A stretch of DNA of 53,752 nucleotides, taken from positions 1-53,752 of the forward strand of contig JACDGP010000022.1 in the NCBI GenBank assembly GCA_013821605.1. The letters are read 5' to 3'. Below are positions 8,578-17,000 of the stretch, one piece after another. The notes under the pieces were generated by a model that did no database searches, was not told the origin of the DNA, and saw only the letters and a list, made by a program, of their open reading frames with translations. Position numbers and translations under genes: made by a program. Numbering within the stretch: the first letter of the stretch is position 1; each line of letters opens with the position of its first letter. The DNA comes from Herpetosiphonaceae bacterium. Lineage in GTDB: Bacteria > Chloroflexota > Chloroflexia > Chloroflexales > Kallotenuaceae.

Positions 8578-8664
8578 TGGTGCCGAGGATGGGACTTGAA
8601 CCCATACGGGGTTGCCCCCACTACCCCCTCAAAGTAGCGCGTCTGCCAATTTCGCCACCTCGGC
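8578..8664 (-). tRNA. tRNA-Leu (GAG)
   Basis: 87-nt class II tRNA: acceptor GCCGAGG/CCTCGGC with encoded ACCA, anticodon loop TTGAGGG (anticodon GAG), long variable arm GGGGGCAACCCC and T-loop TTCAAGT. It is the first gene of the minus-strand tRNA cluster. Confidence 0.97.
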
Positions 8665-8675
8665 ACAGGGCTTGT

Positions 8676-8703
8676 ATTATACCTATAGGGAGTCAGTTGT
8701 CAA
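8676..8703 (-). promoter_or_regulatory. Promoter of the tRNA Leu-Val-Phe cluster
   Basis: Reading the minus strand, perfect TTGACA (8703-8698) and perfect TATAAT (8681-8676) are separated by 16 nt. The -10 box ends 11 nt before the tRNA-Leu 5' end. The promoter overlaps the stop codon of the amidase remnant. Confidence 0.85.
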
Positions 8704-8821
8704 GCACGGCGAGTTGCTCAACGGCGTGGGCCACCCGTAACACAGTTGCATCCTCCCTATGGCGACCGATCAGCATCATTCCGACCGGACGGCCTTCTGA
8801 TAGTCCGCAGGGCACTGACTG
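8693..8821 (-). pseudogene. C-terminal remnant of an amidase (amidase signature family)
   Basis: On the minus strand, 42 codons ending in TGA at 8693-8695 read [19 protein letters not shown], then ...[15 protein letters not shown]. This is the conserved C-terminal end of amidase-signature enzymes such as GatA and related amidases. An in-frame TAG at 8822-8824 lies directly upstream and no start codon or catalytic Ser-Ser-Lys part exists, so only the last ~8% of the gene is left. It lies just downstream of murF-alr and abuts the tRNA promoter. The upstream remainder was presumably lost by deletion. Confidence 0.8.
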
Positions 8822-8893
8822 CTAGGGTATGTTGCGAGCACGTCGAGATTGAGTATGTTTGCTCCATGACTTGGATTTTACAACAGTTAAGTG

Positions 8894-11458
8894 CTAGACC
8901 AGCCGGGGTACCCGTGGCAGGATGGCGGCGACGACCTCATAGTTGATGGTGCCGAGCCAGCCTGCGACCTCTTCGGCAGTGATGCAATCGGTGCCTTGTG
9001 GGCCGATCAATACCACCTCCGTACCGACGCGCACGCCGGGTATATTTGTTATGTCGATCATTGTATAGTCCATGCACACGCGACCCGTGATCGGCGCCCG
9101 CCGGCCGTTGACCAAGACGGCCTGCCAGGCCGGGGAACGGCGAAAGCCGTCGGCATAGCCGATCGGGATGGTCGCGATGGTTGAGGGCCGGGGTGCCTGC
9201 CAGGTGGCACCATAGGAGACCGGAGCACCGGCGGGCAGGGTTTTGATTTGGGCTATCTCAGTTTTAAATTGGAGAGCCGGTCGGAAGCCGGCGGGACAGG
9301 GGGTTTCGTTTGAGGGCGAAAGGCCATACAAACAGATGCCAGGTCGTACCAAATCATAGTAGGCCTGCGGATAGCGCAAGATAGTGGCGCTATTGGCCGC
9401 ATGGACGAGCGGTGGCCGTAAACCAGCAGCAGTAATATCTTGCAGGACGGCATCGAAGCGTCGCAGTTGTATTTGAGCGAAGTGGGGATCGGCGCTGTCA
9501 GCGGTTGCGAGATGTGTGAATATGCCCACAACGTCGATGCCAGGCAGGTCATGAAGGAAATGGAGGAACGCGGGAGCTTCGTCGAGAGCCAGTCCCAGAC
9601 GCGCCATGCCCGTATCGACCTTGACATGCACGCGGGACGTCCGTTGTAACTCCTCGGTGGCGATCGAGATTTCGCGGGCCACGTGTGCATCCCAGAGTGC
9701 GAGCTCCACATTGTAGCGCAGGGCATCGCGAACTTGCCAGGGCGGTGTGTAGCCGAGGATCAGCAGCGGGGCTCCAATACCGGCATTGCGCAGAGCCATC
9801 GCCTCACCCAGCGTCGCAACGGCCAGATGAGTTGCGCCATGCTGCAAAACGGTACGGGCGACGGGAAGTGCGCCATGACCATAGGCATCGGCTTTGAGCA
9901 CGGCCATGATTTTCCGTTCAGCGCCAACGATGTGCCGGAGTTGTTCAGCATTATGTGCGATGGCTCCCAGATCGATCTCAAGCCATGTCGGGCGGTCGGC
10001 TTCGGCTACGCGCACTTTTTCCCAGGCCGCTTCTTGGCGCACCAGCACAGCCGGGACATTGACCGTAGGTGGTAGCAGCCCCGCGACAATTTGCTCCATG
10101 CGCGCCGCCGCAGAGCCTTTGACCAGCACCAGATCGCCGGGCCCTAGCTGCGGGCGGAGGAAGGCCAGCGCGTCGGCGTTGGTCGCCTGGATGTTGAAGC
10201 GCGAGAGCGACTGCACTGAGTTAGGGTGAGGAGGCACGAATTGGGCGGCCAGATCACCGACCGTCAGCACCAAATCACAGACGGATGCTGCTGTTACTCC
10301 CAGCGCTTGATGCCAGTGCGTGCTTTGCTCACCTAGCTCTAGCATCGGACCCAGCACCGCAATGCGGCGCCGAGCAGGAAGTGCGGCCAGCGTACGGAGA
10401 GCCGCTTCCACTGATCGTGGCGAGGCATTATAGCTATCATCAATGATCGTGCTACCGTGCAGACCGGGCAACGGATTGAGGCGACCGGCTTGCCGCTCGA
10501 TCAACGGAAGGCGTGCTACGGCCTGGGCACATGGAAGACCACAGCATAGGGCTACGGCGATAGCGGCAAGGGCTGCGTACACGGTATGTTCGCCGACGAA
10601 CGGAACAGTCGCCGGATAGACGGCGGCGTCATAGTGCAGGTCAAAGCACGTACCGTCCAAGGTGACCGTGATATTGGTGGCAGAGAGGATAGGGAAAGGC
10701 GAGCGTGGGAGCTTGCATTCGTCAACGAGTTCGGGAGCACAGCTATACCAGAAGATGGATGCAGCCGTCTGCTCGGCCATCGCTCTGACCAGGGGATCAT
10801 CGGCATTTAGCACAGCATAACCATCCGGCGGCAGGGCAGCGACCAGCTTGCATTTTTCTTGCGCAATGTGCGCTTCGTCGCGCAAGTAGTGCAAATGCGT
10901 TGGCGCAACGTTGGTGACCGCTGCGATGTGGGGAGGAAACAGGCTCGCCAACCGTTCCATCTCGCCAAAGCGGTCAACGCCCATCTCCAGCACAGCCCAG
11001 CGTTGCTCAGGCAGGAGATGGGCAAGAGTCAGTGGCAAGCCAAGGAGGGAGTTAAACGAGCGCCGTGAACTGAAGACCGGCCCGAGCGCACCAAGCACGG
11101 TGGCAATCGCGCGTTTGGTGCTGGTCTTGCCAACACTCCCGGTCACACCGATCACGTGCGGCGCATAGCGCTGCAGCCGTGAGCTTGCCCAGCGCTGCAA
11201 GGTGGCCCGGACATCCGCCACCTGGATCATCGTCACGGCTACGCCCGCCTCCGGCTGTGAGCACAAGACGCCAGTACAACCACGCGCAAGCGCATCCCTA
11301 ATAAACGCATGGCCATCACGACGTTCGGTCCGAAGCGCGACGAAACATTGACCCGGTTCAGCAAGGCGCGAGTCGTAGCACCAATCCGCAAAGGTGTGTT
11401 CAAAAACCGGCCCACACAGCGTGCCACCTGCCTGGAGGAGTTCGTCGAGTTCGATCAT
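8894..11458 (-). CDS. murF-alr: Bifunctional MurF (UDP-MurNAc-tripeptide:D-Ala-D-Ala ligase) / alanine racemase
   Basis: This 854-residue fusion joins two consecutive steps in supplying D-alanine to peptidoglycan. Residues 1-~455 are MurF, the ATP-dependent ligase that adds D-Ala-D-Ala to UDP-MurNAc-tripeptide. It shows the P-loop GVTGSVGKT (104-112, Lys111) and DDSYNASPRS. Residues ~480-854 are alanine racemase, a PLP enzyme: Lys522 in AVLKADAYGHG binds PLP, and VKVDTGMARLG and the catalytic-Tyr region SYGATWQ are present. Similar fusions are known in Bacteroidetes. I chose the ATG at 11458; an upstream ATG at 11500 would add 14 unconserved residues. No Shine-Dalgarno precedes 11458, but a TACAAT box ends 6 nt upstream, which would give a leaderless mRNA. 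Confidence 0.95.
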   Translation of the reverse strand: MIELDELLQAGGTLCGPVFEHTFADWCYDSRLAEPGQCFVALRTERRDGHAFIRDALARGCTGVLCSQPEAGVAVTMIQVADVRATLQRWASSRLQRYAPHVIGVTGSVGKTSTKRAIATVLGALGPVFSSRRSFNSLLGLPLTLAHLLPEQRWAVLEMGVDRFGEMERLASLFPPHIAAVTNVAPTHLHYLRDEAHIAQEKCKLVAALPPDGYAVLNADDPLVRAMAEQTAASIFWYSCAPELVDECKLPRSPFPILSATNITVTLDGTCFDLHYDAAVYPATVPFVGEHTVYAALAAIAVALCCGLPCAQAVARLPLIERQAGRLNPLPGLHGSTIIDDSYNASPRSVEAALRTLAALPARRRIAVLGPMLELGEQSTHWHQALGVTAASVCDLVLTVGDLAAQFVPPHPNSVQSLSRFNIQATNADALAFLRPQLGPGDLVLVKGSAAARMEQIVAGLLPPTVNVPAVLVRQEAAWEKVRVAEADRPTWLEIDLGAIAHNAEQLRHIVGAERKIMAVLKADAYGHGALPVARTVLQHGATHLAVATLGEAMALRNAGIGAPLLILGYTPPWQVRDALRYNVELALWDAHVAREISIATEELQRTSRVHVKVDTGMARLGLALDEAPAFLHFLHDLPGIDVVGIFTHLATADSADPHFAQIQLRRFDAVLQDITAAGLRPPLVHAANSATILRYPQAYYDLVRPGICLYGLSPSNETPCPAGFRPALQFKTEIAQIKTLPAGAPVSYGATWQAPRPSTIATIPIGYADGFRRSPAWQAVLVNGRRAPITGRVCMDYTMIDITNIPGVRVGTEVVLIGPQGTDCITAEEVAGWLGTINYEVVAAILPRVPRLV

Positions 11459-11464
11459 GGGGGG

Positions 11465-11470
11465 ATTGTA
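11465..11470 (-). promoter_or_regulatory. Possible -10 box giving a leaderless murF-alr transcript
   Basis: On the minus strand TACAAT ends 6 nt before the murF-alr ATG, so transcription would begin at or next to the start codon. No clear -35 element was found. Confidence 0.35.
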
Positions 11471-11507
11471 GCAGGCTTCATATGACAGGCAGCAGAGCAT
11501 GGACAGG

Positions 11508-11513
11508 TATAAT
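11508..11513 (+). promoter_or_regulatory. -10 box upstream of speB
   Basis: TATAAT lies 19 nt before the speB ATG. The -35 region is weak (ATGACA at 11482-11487, 20-nt spacer). It is divergent from the murF-alr promoter, only ~38 nt away. Confidence 0.5.
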
Positions 11514-11532
11514 GGCCAGGGAAGGACAAGCT

Positions 11533-12432
11533 ATGCATTACGAATTTTTGCCTGCGGCCAACTTTTTGGGCTTGCCAGCTGAAGCAAGCGACCGCACAAC
11601 CAGCAAGGTTGTGATCTTACCAGTACCTTACGAGCTTACCACTAGTTACGGGCAAGGCACGCGACAGGGACCCCAAGCTATTATCGCCGCCTCACAGCAG
11701 GTGGAGCTGTATGATCGGGAGTTCAAGACAGAATGTGCGCTGGCGTGGGGCGTCCACACCATGCCGGCACTAGCACCCAACTACCAGTCGCCCGAAACGG
11801 CGCATGCCGAAATTGCCGCTGCGGTCGCGGACCTTGCCCAGCCCGATGGACTGCTGTGTGTGCTCGGTGGTGAGCACTCGATCTCCGGCTCGGTTGCCCG
11901 AGGCTTGCATGCCGCACATGGTCCGTTTGTAACGGTGCAGCTGGATGCACACGCCGACCTGCGGGCGCAATATGAGGGCACACCATTCTCGCATGCGTCT
12001 GCTATGCGGCGGGTGCTCGACAATAGTGGTGGCCCACTCCTGGAACTAGGTATTCGGTCGCTGAGCATAGATGAGGCCGAGTTTATCCAAGATAACCCGG
12101 AGCGAGTGCAGGTGTTTTTTGCGGAACAGGTCCACGCGGGCGAACATCGCGCGGCACTTAAACAGTTTGTCCAGGGCAAACCGGTCTATTTGACGATCGA
12201 CATTGATTGTCTAGATGTAGCCTTAATGCCGGCAACCGGCACGCCCGAGCCGGACGGTTTGCTATGGCATGAAGTGCTCGACATCGTGCGCTTGATCGTG
12301 GGCAGTGCAGAACGGGTGCTGGCCTTCGATGTTGTCGAACTCGCGCCGGTGCCCGGATTGCATGCACCCAATTATCTAGCAGCCAAGCTGACCTATAAGG
12401 TGATGAGTCTGGTGATGGAAGGACGACGATGA
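11533..12432 (+). CDS. speB: Agmatinase / ureohydrolase family protein
   Basis: Arginase-fold hydrolase of 299 residues. Agmatinase splits agmatine into putrescine and urea for polyamine synthesis. The binuclear Mn ligands are visible in GGEHS, DAHADLR and DIDCLD, followed by the substrate loop ATGTPEPDGL. The usual DPA after the second metal motif is DVALMPATG here, a mild variation. ATG at 11533 is chosen because GAAGGA lies 5 nt upstream; the frame extends upstream to 11482 without conservation. It overlaps the HAD gene by 4 nt (ATGA), so the two are translationally coupled. Substrate could also be guanidinobutyrate or another guanidino compound. Confidence 0.88.
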   Translation: MHYEFLPAANFLGLPAEASDRTTSKVVILPVPYELTTSYGQGTRQGPQAIIAASQQVELYDREFKTECALAWGVHTMPALAPNYQSPETAHAEIAAAVADLAQPDGLLCVLGGEHSISGSVARGLHAAHGPFVTVQLDAHADLRAQYEGTPFSHASAMRRVLDNSGGPLLELGIRSLSIDEAEFIQDNPERVQVFFAEQVHAGEHRAALKQFVQGKPVYLTIDIDCLDVALMPATGTPEPDGLLWHEVLDIVRLIVGSAERVLAFDVVELAPVPGLHAPNYLAAKLTYKVMSLVMEGRR

Positions 12433-13100
12433 GCGAGACAATTCAGGCTCTCATTTTCGATTTCGATGGCTTGCTGGTTGATACCGAAACACCAGCCTAT
12501 GAGAGCTGGGTCGAAATCTATCGGCAACACGGTGCCAAGCTACCACGTCAGCTGTATCAGCTAGATATCGGTACCGCCGGAGTTTTCGATCCGATCGGCG
12601 AACTGCAACGGTTGACGGGCAAAGTGCTCGACGAAGCCACGATCTTGGAGGCACGCCAGACACTGAAGGAGCATATGAGCGTCGAGCAACCGTTACTGCC
12701 GGGTGTCGCAGCGATGTTGCAGGACGCCCAGGCTTTGGGCTTGCCCATTGCGGTAGCATCGTCTAGCAGCAGAAGATGGGTTGAAGGATGGCTTGAACGG
12801 CACGCCATACGCTCCTTTTTCCACTGTGTCGTGACCAGCGATGATGTGGCCCATGTCAAGCCAGCGCCCGATCTGTTCCTAGGGGCAGCCGCGTGCCTTA
12901 GCATTGCTCCAGCGCACTGCTTGGTCTTCGAGGACGCGCCCAATGGTATGCTGGCCGCAGCCGCTGCCGGTATACGTTGCGTCGCTGTACCAGGACCAAT
13001 CACGGCAGATTTGACACTCCCGCCAGTAGCGATGAGGTTGAGTTCGTTGGCCGAACTGCCGCTCAGGAGGTTGCTGGCACAGTTGGATCATGAGCATTGA
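12429..13100 (+). CDS. HAD-superfamily phosphatase / beta-phosphoglucomutase-like
   Basis: The 223-residue protein has all HAD motifs: DFDGLLVDTE (motif I, nucleophile and general acid aspartates), ASSSSRRW (motif II serine), HVKPAPD (motif III lysine) and FEDAPNG (motif IV). The cap between motifs I and II is the helical C1 type of the beta-phosphoglucomutase/phosphoglycolate phosphatase group. It probably dephosphorylates or isomerises a small sugar phosphate; the substrate cannot be read from sequence. It overlaps speB by 4 nt and the next gene by 4 nt (TTGA). Confidence 0.9.
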   Translation: MSETIQALIFDFDGLLVDTETPAYESWVEIYRQHGAKLPRQLYQLDIGTAGVFDPIGELQRLTGKVLDEATILEARQTLKEHMSVEQPLLPGVAAMLQDAQALGLPIAVASSSSRRWVEGWLERHAIRSFFHCVVTSDDVAHVKPAPDLFLGAAACLSIAPAHCLVFEDAPNGMLAAAAAGIRCVAVPGPITADLTLPPVAMRLSSLAELPLRRLLAQLDHEH

Positions 13101-13948
13101 ACATTACACTGCGGCTTGACCGCTTAATTCCGCTGCTGACCTTGATTCTGGCCGGCTTTGGCATCATCTTTTTGCTCGACGCGGGACCAACCCAGGTTGT
13201 TTTTAACCTGGGAGGCGATCTGCCTAAGATTGCGGTGGTCTGGCCACTGGTGCTGCTCGTTTCGTTGCTAGCGGGCGTGGGCGTTGAGTTCCTGCTGCGG
13301 GCGCATCCGCGCTTTAAGCGCAGCATGCTCACGTCCATACACATTGGTCCGTTCGAGGGCGCGGCGCTGCTACCCTGGTGGATCTTACCGGCCCTGACCC
13401 CGGCGGCGGTCTTCGCCTTTTTCCGCTTGTTCAGGGGGCAATACGGCAGCGCCGCTCGCTTGGGAGCGCTGATCGCGACAGGGCTCATCCTGATCCTCTT
13501 GTATGTGGCCCAGCATGGCTTGCTCTTCGGCACGGCTTCACAACAGACGGCAGCACGTACGACGCAAACCATCGTCGCCTATGGGCTGGCATTTGCCGTC
13601 TTTGCGGCAGTCGCCTCCAGTCACTACCGCACGCTTTACGCCGCCTGTGTGCTGGTGCCAGTGGTAACACTGCTCAGCTATCACCTGCTCCACGAGCAGC
13701 ACCAGCACGCCTGGACTCTGGCACTACGCATCGCGTTCGCGCTCGTGGGAAGTTACTGGGTGCTCGGCTTCTGGTCGGCTCGCTTTCTGCTTAACGCTGC
13801 AGCATTGTTGCTGATCTTTTATGCGGTAACCGGCAGTCTACAGCACGCGGACGAGAACGGTATTCCGCGCCATGTCCTTGCCGAATATGGCTTGATTGTG
13901 CTTGTGGGCCTGCTGGTACTCGGCATTGCGGCCTTTGGACGCCATTGA
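13097..13948 (+). CDS. Polytopic membrane protein of unknown function
   Basis: The 283-residue protein has about eight predicted membrane helices covering nearly the whole length, with short loops. I recognise no family motif. The TTG start overlaps the HAD stop codon (TTGA), which indicates translational coupling. Together with agmatinase and the HAD protein it forms a three-gene operon whose shared role is not evident. The stop codon overlaps the -35 box of the amylase promoter. Confidence 0.8.
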   Translation: MNITLRLDRLIPLLTLILAGFGIIFLLDAGPTQVVFNLGGDLPKIAVVWPLVLLVSLLAGVGVEFLLRAHPRFKRSMLTSIHIGPFEGAALLPWWILPALTPAAVFAFFRLFRGQYGSAARLGALIATGLILILLYVAQHGLLFGTASQQTAARTTQTIVAYGLAFAVFAAVASSHYRTLYAACVLVPVVTLLSYHLLHEQHQHAWTLALRIAFALVGSYWVLGFWSARFLLNAAALLLIFYAVTGSLQHADENGIPRHVLAEYGLIVLVGLLVLGIAAFGRH

Positions 13949-13972
13949 CGTTGGTCAGGCTTCGCTTATAAT
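13945..13972 (+). promoter_or_regulatory. Promoter of the secreted amylase/pullulanase gene
   Basis: TTGACG (13945-13950) and perfect TATAAT (13967-13972), 16-nt spacer, ~95 nt upstream of the gene. The -35 box overlaps the stop codon of the preceding membrane-protein gene. Confidence 0.75.
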
Positions 13973-14067
13973 CGTGGGGCAGCGTCTTTAAGTATCATAA
14001 CTGTGCCTTCGCTGGCCCGTCTTGGAAGTTTGTCACCTCGTTCAAAGATGAAAGGTGGGAAGTCGCT

Positions 14068-17000
14068 ATGAAGATCGACTATCGTAAAGCTCCTGGCTTA
14101 GCTCTGCTGCTGAGCTTGCTGCTCGTCGCTCTTGCACCGTTTTCGACGCCACGAAGCCTGGCCGCCGTTCGCCCCCACTCCTCGACGCCCACCAGCGTGA
14201 CATTGGCAGGCAGTCTTGAGGACCAAATCACCGGTTGTGGCGTTTGGGATCCCGCCTGTGCAGCCGCCCATCTGACTGACATGGGGAATGGGGTGTGGCG
14301 CGGCGAATGGTCGATTACAGCCGGCAGCTATGCGTATAAGATGGCGCTGAACGATAGCTGGACCGAAAGCTATGCGGGTAACCATCAGGATGGCGGCGGT
14401 AACACGACGCTGGTCGTACCCACGACCCAAAATGTGCGCTTCTACTTCGATACGAAGACCAATGCTGTCGAGGACAGCATTATGGATCAGGTGGCAGTCG
14501 CGGCAGGTACGTTTCAAAGTGAACTTGGCTGCTCCGCTGATTGGCTGGCAGACTGTGTCCGCAGTTTGCTCACTGACCAGGATGGCGACGGTACCTATGC
14601 TTTCGAGTCGGCAGCGATTCCGGTCGGAACCTACCAATTCAAGGTTGCCCTGAACGAAGCGTGGGACGTCTCGTATCCAGCCAATAACGTGGCCTTCTCG
14701 GTCACGACGGCAGGTCAAAACGTCCGAATTACCTGGAACAAAACCACCAATGCGGTGACGGTCACCGCCGGCCATGGTCACGACAATAACGTGGAGTACG
14801 CCGGACTAAGCCACGACACACGCAACAGTTTGTATCGCGTGCCGTTCGGGGCCGTTAATCCGGGGACGGCCGTGATGCTACGCTTGCGCACCTTCCACAA
14901 CGATGTGACCGGGGTTGTGATCCGCTTGTATGACACAGCGGTCGGGCAAGAAAATAAGCAACCGATGGTGCTGGCAGCCACCAATGTTGATTGCTTCGAT
15001 GCTGCACTGACAGCCAGTGGGTCAACCTGCGACTATTACCAGTATGTGTACACGCCGCAAGCGCTTAGCACGGTTTATTACCGGTTCATCATCAGCGATG
15101 GCAGTGCAACGGCCTACTATGCCGATACGGATAATCGCTACGATGGACTGGGTGTGGCGACGTCGACTGAGATAGATAACGGCTTCCGCTTGAACGTGGT
15201 CGATCCCAACTTCAAGATCATTCCATGGATGCAGAACGGAGTCATGTATCAGATCTTCCCCGACCGCTTCCGCAACGGTACTACGAGCAATGATCCTAAT
15301 CCCACCGACTTCCGCTATGATTATCCGGCGCCGCCGAACCCTTCACCGCAGCAAATCCAGGCTGCTGCCGATGCGCAGATTCAAAACCGACCGTGGACGG
15401 CACTGCCCGAAGGCTACTGCGTGGCCTATGTCAATCCCGCAACTCCCTGTACCGAGACACCGAAGGGCCGCGACTATTTCGGTGGCGATCTCAAGGGCGT
15501 GGATGATAAGCTCGATTATCTTAAGAGCGTCGGCATCAGCGTTGTTTACTTCAACCCAATCTTTGAGTCGGGGTCGAACCATGGCTATGATACGCGCGAT
15601 TACCTCACGATCAGCCGCTACTTCGGCAGCAACGCTGACTTTACCAAGCTGGTAAGTGATGCCAGCGCACGCAACATGCGCATCGTCCTGGATGGGGTCT
15701 TCAACCATCTGTCGTCGGATAGCCCCTTCTTCGACCGCTACCATCACTACACCTCGGTAGGTGCCTGCGAAAGCTTCGACTCGCCCTACCGCTCATGGTT
15801 CGTTTTCCATGATGTTGCGCCGGGGGCCGGCCCATGCGTCGGCAGCGACGCCAACCATTCCGCTACCTATGATGGCTGGGCTGGCTTCGACTCGATCCCC
15901 GTGATCGTGAAACGGAGCCCGACCGATCCTAACCAGCCGTACCAGCCGGTCGCGCAGTATTTCTATGCCGACCCACAAAACAGCGTTGCAGGCTATTGGC
16001 TGCACCAGGGTAGTTCGGGCTGGCGCTTCGACGTGATGACCGATCCATCGTTCCCACCGTCCTACTGGCAGCAACTGCGCACCATCACCAAAGGGATCAA
16101 GCCCGACGAGATTTTGATCGCCGAAGCATGGCATTGGTACGACGTTCTGCCGTTGACACATGGCGATCAGGCTGACACCGCTATGGGCTATCGCTTCCGC
16201 GATGCGGTGCTGGGGCTATTGGGCGCGGTCGATAACAAGGGCTTTCCGCAAGAGAACGATCCGAACCTGCCGCCATCGACCTTCGCAACGCGGATGAGTT
16301 CGATACGAGAGGATTATGCGGACGCAACCTACTATACGTCCCAGAATCTGTTGGACAGCCACGACACCAAACGTATCTTGTGGAGCCTCACACCGGGACA
16401 GGATAATCGCGAGGATAAAGAGTTCAACGCGGCAAATTTGGCAGTAGGCAAGGCGCGCGAAGCCGTTGCGGCGACGGTGCAAATGACGGTACCGGGCACG
16501 CCCTCGATCTATTATGGCGATGAAGTCGCATTGACGGGTGCCGATGACCCAGACGACCGGCGTACCTTCCCCTGGAACCAGAATCCGACCGCCGGCGACA
16601 AGCCAGCGAGCAACAGATTCTATTTTGGCGCGGGCGGTGATCATGCCTTGCTTGATCTCTACCGCCAACTAACAACAATTCGTCGCGACCACCACGTCCT
16701 ACGGCAGGGCAAGCTGACATTTTTGTTGACGGATGACACCAACAAGACGCTGGCATATGCTCTGCGCGATGGGAATACGCTGGCCACGGTCGTTATTAAC
16801 CGAAATGAAAGCGTGGCGCAAACGATCAACGTCCCAACGGCAGGCTACCTGCGGGATGGGGTGACGTTGAAGGATGTGCTCACGCCCAGCAATCCGGCGG
16901 TCACCACCGCAGGCGGGAAGTTCAGCGTGACCTTGCCGCCGTTGGGTGCAGCGATCCTGGTGATGCCGGTTGGCCAAGACATTACGGGCCCACTCGTCAC

